This document shows positions 38,077 through 45,571 of a DNA stretch of 64,000 bases, in pieces. Every line of letters begins with the position of its first letter. Position 1 is the stretch's first letter. The position numbers and the translations under genes are program-made. Where the stretch lies: the NCBI RefSeq assembly GCF_001461825.1, contig NZ_LLZC01000012.1, positions 744,001 to 808,000 of the forward strand. The letters run 5' to 3'. Source of the DNA: Bacillus velezensis. GTDB taxonomy: Bacteria; Bacillota; Bacilli; Bacillales; Bacillaceae. The notes below the pieces were generated by a model. The model was not told where the DNA came from, did not search any database, and worked only from the letters and a program-made list of their open reading frames with translations.

Positions 38077-38147
38077 TTGTGCAGGATTTTCATCTAGCCA
38101 GGCAAACAAATATTCGGTAAACTGTACCTCATAAAGAGGTGTGAACG

Positions 38148-40394
38148 ATGAAGAAAAAATCACTGAGCGAACTGATACAGGAATTAAAAAATCATGAAAA
38201 TATTGTGCATTGGCATGAAGAGGAACCGCGGGAGGCGAAAACCATGCCGATGCCGGAGCAAGTAGATCCGAACATTCGGGCGGCTCTCGAAAAGAGGGGG
38301 ATCGAGCGGCTCTTTACACATCAATACTCCGCTTTTCAGACGGTTCAAAACGGAGAAAGCATTGTGGCTGTCACACCGACGGCCTCCGGAAAAACACTGT
38401 GCTATAATCTTCCGGTTCTTCAGTCTATCGCGGAAGATGCCTCAAGCCGCGCGCTTTATTTATTTCCGACAAAGGCGCTCGCACAGGATCAAAAAAGCGA
38501 GCTGAACGAAATCATAGACGAGACGGGCATGGACATTAAAAGCTTCACCTATGACGGAGATACGTCTCCGGCCATCAGGCAGAAAGTCAGAAAAGCCGGG
38601 CATATTGTGATCACAAATCCCGATATGCTTCATTCAGCCATTCTTCCCCACCATACAAAATGGGTGAGTCTGTTTGAAAACCTGAAATATATCGTCATTG
38701 ATGAATTACATACGTATCGCGGCGTATTCGGCAGCCATGTGGCGAACGTCATCCGCCGTTTAATGAGAATCTGCGCTTTTTACGGAAGCAAGCCGTCATT
38801 TATCTGCACATCCGCCACAATCGCCAATCCGATGGAATTGGCGGAGCAGCTGACGGGAAAATCAGTGCGCCTGATTGACGACAACGGCGCCCCGGCCGGA
38901 AGAAAGCATTTTGCTTTTTACAACCCTCCGATTATAAATAAACCGTTGCATATTCGAAAAAGCGCCACCGTGGAAGTGAACGAACTTGCCAAAACTTTTT
39001 TGAAAAATAAGATCCAGACGATTGTTTTTGCAAGAAGCCGTGTGCGGGTTGAAATTATTTTAAGCCACATTCAGGAGATCGTAAAAAAGGAAATCGGCGC
39101 GAAGTCTGTCAGAGGTTATCGCGGCGGATATCTTCCGAAAGAAAGAAGAGATATAGAGCGGGGGTTAAGAGACGGCAGCATTCTCGGGGTTGTCAGCACA
39201 AACGCGCTGGAGCTTGGCGTTGATATCGGCCAGCTTCAGGTCTGCGTGATGACGGGGTACCCGGGCAGTGTCGCGAGCGCATGGCAGCAGGCGGGCCGGG
39301 CCGGACGGCGGCAGGGAGAGGCGCTTATCGTGATGGTGGCGAACTCTGATCCGATTGACCAATATATTGTGCGCCATCCTGATTATTTCTTTAAACGCTC
39401 GCCTGAATCTGCAAGGATTAATCCTGATAATCTCATTATATTGGTCGATCACCTGAAATGCGCTGCGTATGAGCTGCCTTTCAGAGCCGATGAAACATTC
39501 GGAGAAAATGATGCAAGAGACATTCTCGAGTATTTAGAAGAAGAAGGGGTGCTTCACGAAAACCGCGAACGCTATCACTGGGCGAGCGAATCTTTTCCCG
39601 CCTCCAACATCAGTCTCCGTTCGGCGTCACAGGAAAACGTGGTCATCGTTGACCGGTCAGAGACGGCTGATGTAAAAATCATCGGAGAAATGGACCGTTT
39701 CAGCGCGATGACGCTTCTTCATGATGAAGCGATTTATCTTCATGAAGGGGTGCAGTACCAGGTTGAAAAGCTTGATTGGGACCATAAAAAAGCGTACGTA
39801 CGAAAGGTCGATGTCGAATATTATACAGATGCCAATTTAGCGGTGCAGCTGAAAGTGCTGGACATTGACAGAACGGACAGCAGAAAGAAAACGGCCTTAC
39901 ATTTCGGCGATGTAACCGTGAACGCACTTCCGACAATATTTAAAAAAATTAAAATGACGACATTTGAAAATATAGGATCAGGGCCGATTCATCTTCCAGA
40001 AGAAGAACTGCATACCAGTGCTGCCTGGCTTGAATTGAAAGAGACGGATTCGGAGATCGGCGAAAAAACGCTTGAACAGCTGCTTTTAGGCATTGCCCAT
40101 GTCCTGCAGCATATCGTGCCTGTATACGTCATGTGCGACCGAAATGACGTGCATGTCGTGCCGCAAATCAAAGCCGCACATACCGGACTTCCGACAATCT
40201 TTCTGTATGATCATTATCCGGGCGGAATCGGACTTGCTGATGAAGTATATAAGCGATTTGATGAAATCAATGAAGGGGCTGAGCGCCTGATCAGACAATG
40301 TCCATGTCAAGACGGATGTCCTTCCTGCATCGGCTCCGAAATAGAAGGAATAGATGCAAAGAAAGCGATACTCCGGCTCTTGAATTACGTGTAA
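38148..40394 (+). CDS. mrfA: DEAD/H-box DNA helicase MrfA (YprA)
   Basis: 748 residues: superfamily 2 helicase core with TPTASGKTLCYNLP (Walker A, about 76-89), IDELHTYRG (about 183), TSATIANP, and QQAGRAGRRQGEAL (motif VI), then a C-terminal DUF1998 zinc-type domain with cysteines CPCQDGCPSC near 717-728. In B. subtilis this is MrfA, which with MrfB repairs mitomycin C adducts independently of UvrABC. AGAGGTGTGAACG precedes the ATG. yprB follows after 19 bases. Confidence 0.92.
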   Translation: MKKKSLSELIQELKNHENIVHWHEEEPREAKTMPMPEQVDPNIRAALEKRGIERLFTHQYSAFQTVQNGESIVAVTPTASGKTLCYNLPVLQSIAEDASSRALYLFPTKALAQDQKSELNEIIDETGMDIKSFTYDGDTSPAIRQKVRKAGHIVITNPDMLHSAILPHHTKWVSLFENLKYIVIDELHTYRGVFGSHVANVIRRLMRICAFYGSKPSFICTSATIANPMELAEQLTGKSVRLIDDNGAPAGRKHFAFYNPPIINKPLHIRKSATVEVNELAKTFLKNKIQTIVFARSRVRVEIILSHIQEIVKKEIGAKSVRGYRGGYLPKERRDIERGLRDGSILGVVSTNALELGVDIGQLQVCVMTGYPGSVASAWQQAGRAGRRQGEALIVMVANSDPIDQYIVRHPDYFFKRSPESARINPDNLIILVDHLKCAAYELPFRADETFGENDARDILEYLEEEGVLHENRERYHWASESFPASNISLRSASQENVVIVDRSETADVKIIGEMDRFSAMTLLHDEAIYLHEGVQYQVEKLDWDHKKAYVRKVDVEYYTDANLAVQLKVLDIDRTDSRKKTALHFGDVTVNALPTIFKKIKMTTFENIGSGPIHLPEEELHTSAAWLELKETDSEIGEKTLEQLLLGIAHVLQHIVPVYVMCDRNDVHVVPQIKAAHTGLPTIFLYDHYPGGIGLADEVYKRFDEINEGAERLIRQCPCQDGCPSCIGSEIEGIDAKKAILRLLNYV

Positions 40395-40413
40395 AAGAAA
40401 AGGGGGACGAAAG

Positions 40414-41652
40414 ATGTCCTTGAAAAATAAATTAAAGCGGATGAAAAACCACCTGAATGTGCCGGAAGCTGAAAAAAAGCCGGCAGCTTCACAATTTTCG
40501 GTCCCGGATATTCAAGTCCCATTTAGAGAAGAATGGGAGGCATTCGGAGTGAAGCCTTTCTTTTTTGAGGATGAATACTGTCTTATCCGCGAAACCGTCT
40601 ATCCGCTTTCGCACCGTCACGGACGGTACAGCTTCAGTGAACTTGATGACGTCATGGCATTATGGAATAAAGGCGGTTTGACACATACTTTATCAGCAGA
40701 AGGATACGAAAAAAGCCAGCTGTTCTTCTTTGATACTGAAACGACCGGCCTCGGCGGCGGGGCCGGCAATATGATCTTTTTGCTCGGTCATGCAAGAGTG
40801 TATGAAGACCGTGTCGCGGTTAAACAGCATCTGCTTCCTAAACCGGGAAACGAGACGGCTCTTTACAAAAGCTTTTTAAGTGAGGTTGACATTACGTCTC
40901 TTGTTACGTATAACGGAAAAGCCTTTGACTGGCCGCAGGTAAAAACTAGGCATACATTGCTGCGGGACAGGCTTCCGAAACTTCCTGACTTCGGACACTT
41001 TGATCTTCTGCACGGAGCGAGACGGCTTTGGAAACATAAATTAGAGCGTGTATCGCTTTCGGCGGTTGAAAATGAAGAGCTTGCTTTTAAAAGGGACGAA
41101 GACACCCCTGGTTATTTGGCGCCGATGCTGTATTTTCAATTTTTAAAGGCGGAGGACCCGGCTCTTTTAAAGGGAGTGCTCTCGCATAATGAACAAGATG
41201 TGCTTTCTCTCATCGCTCTTTACATCCATATGTCAAAAAAGATTTTTGCATCTTCTGATCAGACGTCAGAACGTCAGGAAGCATACGCCATGGCGAAATG
41301 GTTTATCGCTCATAAAGAAACCGATCGGGCTGTTTCACAGCTGGAAGCGCTGCAAGGCAAAGCCTTTGAAGATTCAGATCGGGCCCTTTTTGACTTAGCA
41401 ATGCTTTATAAAAAACAAAACCGCAGGCAAGACGCCGTGCCCCTTTGGGAGAAACTGACGGGCTCTGATCTTCACATATGCAGACACCAATCAGCGGTAG
41501 AGCTGGCGATCTATTTTGAGCATCACGCAAAAGATTACAAAAAAGCTCTGCAGGCCGCGCAGCAGGCGGCAGAAGACGGGGAAATATCGGAAAAAGAAGC
41601 CGAGAAGCTCCATGTGAGAATTGCCCGGCTCAAGAGGAAATATTCCTCTTGA
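40414..41652 (+). CDS. mrfB: Exonuclease MrfB (YprB), RNase H-like domain with C-terminal TPRs
   Basis: 412 residues. The nuclease domain has FFFDTETTGLGGGAGNMIFL (DxE), LVTYNGKAFDWPQ and HNEQDVLSLIALY, the acidic set of a DEDD exonuclease (DUF3797-type YprB). The C-terminal third (QEAYAMAKWFIAHKETDRAV onward) is TPR-like. It works with the upstream helicase in mitomycin repair in B. subtilis. GGGGGACG is the ribosome site. Confidence 0.9.
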   Translation: MSLKNKLKRMKNHLNVPEAEKKPAASQFSVPDIQVPFREEWEAFGVKPFFFEDEYCLIRETVYPLSHRHGRYSFSELDDVMALWNKGGLTHTLSAEGYEKSQLFFFDTETTGLGGGAGNMIFLLGHARVYEDRVAVKQHLLPKPGNETALYKSFLSEVDITSLVTYNGKAFDWPQVKTRHTLLRDRLPKLPDFGHFDLLHGARRLWKHKLERVSLSAVENEELAFKRDEDTPGYLAPMLYFQFLKAEDPALLKGVLSHNEQDVLSLIALYIHMSKKIFASSDQTSERQEAYAMAKWFIAHKETDRAVSQLEALQGKAFEDSDRALFDLAMLYKKQNRRQDAVPLWEKLTGSDLHICRHQSAVELAIYFEHHAKDYKKALQAAQQAAEDGEISEKEAEKLHVRIARLKRKYSS

Positions 41653-41785
41653 AATATTGCCCGGGAAAGCGCAAAAGCCGAGCTGTTTCGCCAAAAATAT
41701 TTTTTTCTGAATCCGCATCGATTTTGTTGTAGAATGGTGCCGCATCTTGTAAAATAGCGTTAGTTATTTATAGGGGAGAGTTGGT

Positions 41786-41881
41786 ATGTATAAAGGTGTT
41801 TTTTACTTGTTCTTTGTCGTGGTTTTTTTGATTGCGTTTGTGTTTTCGAATTTTAAAGACAGCTTGCTGACGCACTTTTAA
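41786..41881 (+). CDS. 31-residue membrane micropeptide
   Basis: ATG at 41786 behind TAGGGGAGAG, 31 codons: start MYKGVFYLFFVVVFLIAFV, end NFKDSLLTHF. It is one hydrophobic helix with a short charged tail, i.e. a single-pass membrane micropeptide. A weak promoter (TTGTAG, 17 bases, TAAAAT) precedes it. I do not recognise the family. It sits between mrfB and cotD; the excellent ribosome site argues that it is translated. Confidence 0.6.
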   Translation: MYKGVFYLFFVVVFLIAFVFSNFKDSLLTHF

Positions 41882-41900
41882 ATTGGGTGATTGAATTAGA

Positions 41901-41928
41901 ACATGCACCCTCTTTTCTTCATAACCTA
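41901..41928 (+). promoter_or_regulatory. Candidate sigma-K promoter of cotD
   Basis: CATAACCTA at 41920-41928 fits the mother-cell sigma-K -10 (CATAnnnTA), with AC about 17 bases upstream. It fits the late expression of cotD in B. subtilis. Confidence 0.6.
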
Positions 41929-41964
41929 ACAGTGTAATAAAAGTTAATGGAGAGGGGATTTAGC

Positions 41965-42201
41965 ATGTTTCATCATCATTGTTGCAGACCAAACGTGATG
42001 CCGCCGATTGTCCATCCGACTCATTGCTGTGAACACCATTGTTTTTCTAACACAGTTGTGCCGCATATTCATCCGCAACATACAACTAACGTAAATCACC
42101 ACAACTTTGAGCACGTTCATTACTATCCGCACACTTTTTCAAATGTTGACCCGACAACTCACCAGCATTTTCAGTGCGGAAGCCCTTGCTGCGATCATTA
42201 G
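41965..42201 (+). CDS. cotD: Spore coat protein CotD
   Basis: 78 residues rich in His, Cys and Pro (HHHCCRPNVMPPIVHPTHCC, HIHPQHTTNVNHHNFEHVHY), ending GSPCCDH. This is inner coat protein CotD, made in the mother cell late in sporulation and crosslinked into the coat. The ATG 41965 follows GAGAGGGG; an ATG six codons upstream overlaps that site. The paired cysteines suggest disulfide crosslinks. Confidence 0.93.
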   Translation: MFHHHCCRPNVMPPIVHPTHCCEHHCFSNTVVPHIHPQHTTNVNHHNFEHVHYYPHTFSNVDPTTHQHFQCGSPCCDH

Positions 42202-42243
42202 TATTGAACGCTTAAGCAAGATCGGTTAGGATATCAGCAAATC

Positions 42244-42276
42244 AAAATGGGGCCCGATGGGGAGCCCCATTTTTTA
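42244..42276 (+). terminator. Terminator after cotD
   Basis: AATGGGGC / GCCCCATT stem followed by TTTTAA. Confidence 0.8.
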
Positions 42277-42289
42277 AGCAGGTGATCAA

Positions 42290-42838
42290 TTGAAAGTATT
42301 AGCCGTAACAGGATACAAGCCGTTTGAACTCGGGATTTTTAAACAGGATGACCGGGCGCTTGTTTATATAAAAAAGGCGATAGAAACCAGACTCAGAAGC
42401 TTTATTGACGAAGGCTTGGAATGGATTCTCATATCCGGACAGCTGGGGACTGAGCTTTGGGCGGCAGAAACGGCGTACGATCTCAGAGAAGAGTATCCGG
42501 AATTAAAGGTTGCCGTTATCACGCCTTTCTACGGCCAGGAGGAAAAGTGGAAGGAGCCGAATAAAGAAATGTATGAAGCGGTGCTTGCTCAGGCAGATTA
42601 TGAGGAGAGCCTGACGCATCGGCCGTACGAAAGTCCGCTTCAATTCCGGCAGAAAAACGCGTTCTTTATTGAAAAGTCAGATGCGCTTTTGCTTTTATAT
42701 GATCCTGAAATGGAAGGATCGCCGAAATATATGCTGCAGCAGGCAGAAAAACGCCGTGAAACAGACGGATATCCGATTTATTCGATTACGATGGATGATC
42801 TCCGTGCCGCCGTTGAAGAAGAAGATTTCTTTACATAA
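42290..42838 (+). CDS. ypsA: YpsA, SLOG-domain (DUF1273) protein
   Basis: 182 residues of the SLOG Rossmann-like superfamily, which binds nucleotide-type ligands. Seen: [28 protein letters not shown] (glycine-rich loop), [12 protein letters not shown] and [15 protein letters not shown]. In B. subtilis and S. aureus YpsA affects cell division and is genetically linked with gpsB, which is the next gene here. TTG start 5 bases after AGGTGA. Confidence 0.88.
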   Translation: MKVLAVTGYKPFELGIFKQDDRALVYIKKAIETRLRSFIDEGLEWILISGQLGTELWAAETAYDLREEYPELKVAVITPFYGQEEKWKEPNKEMYEAVLAQADYEESLTHRPYESPLQFRQKNAFFIEKSDALLLLYDPEMEGSPKYMLQQAEKRRETDGYPIYSITMDDLRAAVEEEDFFT

Positions 42839-42853
42839 CACGTCAGAGAATAT

Positions 42854-42883
42854 TTGACAACGGGACGTGTTTCTGAATAAAAT
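42854..42883 (+). promoter_or_regulatory. Candidate sigma-A promoter of gpsB
   Basis: Perfect TTGACA at 42854 and TAAAAT at 42878 with an 18-base spacer, 34 bases before the gpsB start. Confidence 0.65.
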
Positions 42884-42917
42884 ATAACATGATGATTCAC
42901 GATATGAGGTGAAAAAG

Positions 42918-43217
42918 ATGCTTGCTGATAAAGTAAAGCTTTCTGCGAAAGACATTTTGGAAAAAGAATTTAAAACAGGCGTTAGAGGTTACAGACAAGA
43001 AGACGTTGACAAATTTTTAGATATGATTATTAAGGATTATGAAACCTTTCATCAAGAAATTGAAGAACTGCAGCAGGAAAATCTGCAGCTGAAAAAACAG
43101 CTTGAAGAAGCAAGTAAAAAACAGCCGGTGCAGTCCAATACGACCAACTTTGACATTCTGAAAAGGCTGTCCAACCTTGAGAAACATGTATTCGGCAGCA
43201 AACTTTATGACGAATAA
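42918..43217 (+). CDS. gpsB: Cell division protein GpsB
   Basis: A 99-residue DivIVA-like adaptor that shuttles PBP1 between septum and sidewall. The N-terminal DivIVA block is [20 protein letters not shown], followed by a long coiled coil ([20 protein letters not shown]) and a C-terminal trimerisation helix ([17 protein letters not shown]). ATG 42918 after TGAGGTGAAAAAG. Its partner ponA is also in this window. Confidence 0.95.
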   Translation: MLADKVKLSAKDILEKEFKTGVRGYRQEDVDKFLDMIIKDYETFHQEIEELQQENLQLKKQLEEASKKQPVQSNTTNFDILKRLSNLEKHVFGSKLYDE

Positions 43218-43228
43218 GGCAGATGCAC

Positions 43229-43257
43229 TTGTCAAATGAGACAAGTTGCTTTATAAT
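43229..43257 (+). promoter_or_regulatory. Promoter of rnpB
   Basis: TTGTCA at 43229 and perfect TATAAT at 43252, 17-base spacer, placing the start at about 43265, exactly the expected RNA 5' end. An inverted repeat ACTTGTC / GACAAGT (43227-43246) covers the -35. Confidence 0.8.
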
Positions 43258-43265
43258 GAACAAGT

Positions 43266-43666
43266 GTTCTTAACGTTCGGGTAATCGCTGCAGATCTTTG
43301 AATCTGTAGAGGAAAGTCCATGCTCGCACGGTGCTGAGATGCCCGTAGTGTTCGTGCCTAGCGAAGAAATAAGCTAGGGCAGCCTTGATAGGCTGACGGC
43401 AGGAAAAAAGCCTACGTCTCCGGATATGGCTGAGTATCCTTGAAAGTGCCACAGTGACGAAGTCTCATCAGAAATGGTGAGAGTGGAACGCGGTAAACCC
43501 CTCGAGCGAGAAACCCAAATTTTGGTAGGGGAACCTTCTTGAAGGAACTGAACAGATAGAAGGACAGAATACTTTCTGTAGATAGATGATTGCCGCCTGA
43601 GTACGAGGTGATGAGCCGATTGCAGTACGACGGAACAAAACATGGCTTACAGAACGTTAAACATTA
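43266..43666 (+). ncRNA. rnpB: RNase P RNA (type B)
   Basis: The catalytic RNA that trims the 5' ends of tRNA precursors. The 5' end GTTCTTAACGTTCGGGTAAT and the block AGAGGAAAGTCCATGCTCGC match B. subtilis rnpB; the universal P4 partner ACGGAACAAAACATGGCTTA is near the 3' end. TAACGTT at the start pairs with AACGTTA at the end (P1). The type B layout of low-GC Gram-positives is expected. The length of 401 is taken from B. subtilis, so the 3' end may be off by a few bases. Confidence 0.96.
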
Positions 43667-43682
43667 TTGATATGACAAATTA

Positions 43683-43710
43683 GAGCTCTCCTTAAAAGGG
43701 GAGCTTTTAT
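43683..43710 (+). terminator. Terminator after rnpB
   Basis: AGCTCTCC-TTAAAA-GGGGAGCT followed by TTTTAT. Confidence 0.8.
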
Positions 43711-43750
43711 CTTGAATGAAACGAAAGCTTAAAAGAGACAGGGTGATACG

Positions 43751-44917
43751 ATGAAGAAGTACACACTAATAGCGACGGCGCCGATGGGAATTGAAGCGAT
43801 CGTCGCCAAAGAAGTGCGTGATTTAGGTTATGAATGCAAAGTAGACAACGGAAAAGTCATTTTTGAAGGAGATGCGCTTGCGATCTGCCGCGCTAACTTA
43901 TGGCTGCGGACGGCTGACCGCATCAAAGTACAGGTCGCCGAGTTTCAGGCGAAAACGTTTGATGAGCTGTTTGAAAAAACAAAAGCGATTGACTGGCGCG
44001 CGTACATTCCGGAAAACGCAAAGTTCCCCGTTATCGGAAAATCCGTGAAATCAGTGCTTGCCAGTGTGCCTGACTGCCAGCGGATCGTCAAAAAGGCGAT
44101 AGCGGAAAAGCTGAAACTGCAATCAGGAAAACAAAATGAATGGATTGAAGAAACGGGACCCGAGTATAAGGTGGAGATTTCCCTTTTAAAAGATAAAGCC
44201 GTACTTACACTGGATTCATCAGGAACAGGCCTTCACAAACGGGGATACAGGGTTGATCAGGGAGGAGCTCCGATTAAAGAGACGCTCGCTGCCGCGTTAA
44301 TTCAGTTAACCAACTGGACGCCTGACCGTCCGTTCGTCGATCCGTTCTGCGGTTCCGGCACGATCGCCATTGAAGCCGCTTTAATCGGACAAAACATTGC
44401 TCCCGGTTTTAACCGTGATTTTGTTTCAGAAGACTGGGAATGGATCGGAAAAGAACTGTGGGACAAGGCGCGTCTTGAAGTGGAAGAAAAGGCGAACTAT
44501 GATCAGCCGCTGCAGATTTTTGCCAGTGATGTGGATCACCGGATGGTAAACATCGCCAAAGAAAACGCAGAAGAAGCGGGACTTGGGGACCTGATTGAAT
44601 GCAAACAAATGCGGGTGCAGGATTTTACGACAAAACTCGAATTCGGCGTAATCGTCGGAAACCCTCCGTACGGCGAACGGCTCGGCGAAAAAAGGGAAGT
44701 CGAGCAGATGTATAAAGAAATGGGCCGGGCATTTGAATCTCTTGATACATGGTCTGTCTACATGTTAACGTCAAATGAACAATTTGAAGAGGCCTACGGA
44801 AGAAAAGCAACCAAAAAACGGAAGCTCTTTAACGGTTTTATCAAAACGGATTATTATCAGTACTGGGCTAAAGTGCGGCCGCAGCGGAAAAAGCCGCAAC
44901 AAAGAGAAGACGCCTGA
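43751..44917 (+). CDS. ypsC: rRNA large-subunit methyltransferase YpsC (RlmL type)
   Basis: 388 residues: N-terminal ferredoxin-like plus THUMP RNA-binding region (about 1-160), then a SAM-dependent methyltransferase domain with DPFCGSGTIAIEAALIG (SAM site) and the catalytic NPPYGERLG of N2-guanine methylases. It probably modifies 23S rRNA, like RlmL/TrmN. AGGGTGATACG precedes the ATG. Confidence 0.9.
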   Translation: MKKYTLIATAPMGIEAIVAKEVRDLGYECKVDNGKVIFEGDALAICRANLWLRTADRIKVQVAEFQAKTFDELFEKTKAIDWRAYIPENAKFPVIGKSVKSVLASVPDCQRIVKKAIAEKLKLQSGKQNEWIEETGPEYKVEISLLKDKAVLTLDSSGTGLHKRGYRVDQGGAPIKETLAAALIQLTNWTPDRPFVDPFCGSGTIAIEAALIGQNIAPGFNRDFVSEDWEWIGKELWDKARLEVEEKANYDQPLQIFASDVDHRMVNIAKENAEEAGLGDLIECKQMRVQDFTTKLEFGVIVGNPPYGERLGEKREVEQMYKEMGRAFESLDTWSVYMLTSNEQFEEAYGRKATKKRKLFNGFIKTDYYQYWAKVRPQRKKPQQREDA

Positions 44918-44930
44918 AACAGCGTCTTCT
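44905..44930. terminator. Hairpin at the 3' end of ypsC
   Basis: AGAAGACGC-CTGAAACA-GCGTCTTCT, perfect 9-bp stem across the stop codon. It has no clear T-run on either strand, so it is only a candidate terminator for the two convergent genes. Confidence 0.5.
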
Positions 44931-44957
44931 CCGGCATCTTTACGTTTTATTCTGCCA

Positions 44958-45110
44958 TTACCAGCGGTGCGCTTTTGCGTTGCTCCGTAAAATAATGTTG
45001 GTCTGGGACATTTCGGTGTGGCCGTTCACTTGCGATTTAGAGCGTTTCGGCCGCGTCCAATTGTGATGAAACAATTCAGAATGCTGATCTAATCGATCTT
45101 TATAACTCAT
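44958..45110 (-). CDS. Small YpzG-like protein
   Basis: 50 codons on the minus strand, start MSYKDRLDQHSELFHHNWTR, end LRSNAKAHRW, preceded by GGGAGTGATGG. Its His/Trp/Asn/Gln-rich, basic composition resembles the small YpzG-type proteins of Bacillus (from memory; the exact family is unsure). Such peptides are often sporulation-linked; a partial sigma-G-like site (GAATA, then TATTCTA) is seen upstream. Confidence 0.7.
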   Translation of the reverse strand: MSYKDRLDQHSELFHHNWTRPKRSKSQVNGHTEMSQTNIILRSNAKAHRW

Positions 45111-45149
45111 GTAACCATCACTCCCGGGTAGAATAAATTTGTGAAGATG

Positions 45150-45167
45150 GATATTCGATCGAATATC
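45150..45167. repeat. Perfect 18-bp palindrome upstream of the ypzG-like gene
   Basis: GATATTCGATCGAATATC, identical on both strands, 40 bases ahead of the minus-strand start and about 110 bases ahead of the plus-strand gene at 45277. It could be an operator for either gene. Seen directly; role unknown. Confidence 0.6.
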
Positions 45168-45276
45168 TGTTGTAGTTTGTGCAGGTCAGGTGAGGATCAT
45201 TCAGAATGGCATGTATAGAAAGTGAAACATCGGCATAGAATGATGATTATTTCTATTTGAGAGGTGATCTTATTTT

Positions 45277-45468
45277 ATGCTGAACAGCGAGCACTTCAGT
45301 AAAATACAAAAGGCGTTAGACGCAACTGCTTTCCGGCTGGAGGAAGCCGGAGCGGAGTTCGGTCCTTCCGCCATGACACACGCACAGGAAGAACTTGAAA
45401 ATGCGGTAAAACATACACATTCAACAGACCATCCGTTCCTATGTACACATATCATTAACCGGAAATGA
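45277..45468 (+). CDS. Small hypothetical protein
   Basis: 63 residues (start MLNSEHFSKIQKALDATAFR, end HPFLCTHIINRK), helical, no membrane segment. AGAGGTGATC lies 8 bases before the ATG, and a strong terminator follows, so it looks like an independent small gene. I do not recognise the family. Confidence 0.65.
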   Translation: MLNSEHFSKIQKALDATAFRLEEAGAEFGPSAMTHAQEELENAVKHTHSTDHPFLCTHIINRK

Positions 45469-45475
45469 TCATGAC

Positions 45476-45503
45476 AAAAACTTGGCGAGGCCAAGTTTTT
45501 TTG
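45476..45503 (+). terminator. Terminator after the 45277 gene
   Basis: CTTGGC-GAG-GCCAAG followed by TTTTTTTG; flanking AAA/TTT extends the stem. Confidence 0.85.
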
Positions 45504-45571
45504 TTGTATTGAAAAGGGTTAAATGATATTATAGATGGTCTGAATGCCGAATAGTTAGGGGTTGGAGTTGG

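Noticed and set aside
41944-42132. Minus-strand Met-rich frame over cotD
   Set aside because: Created by the CAT-rich His codons of cotD on the other strand.
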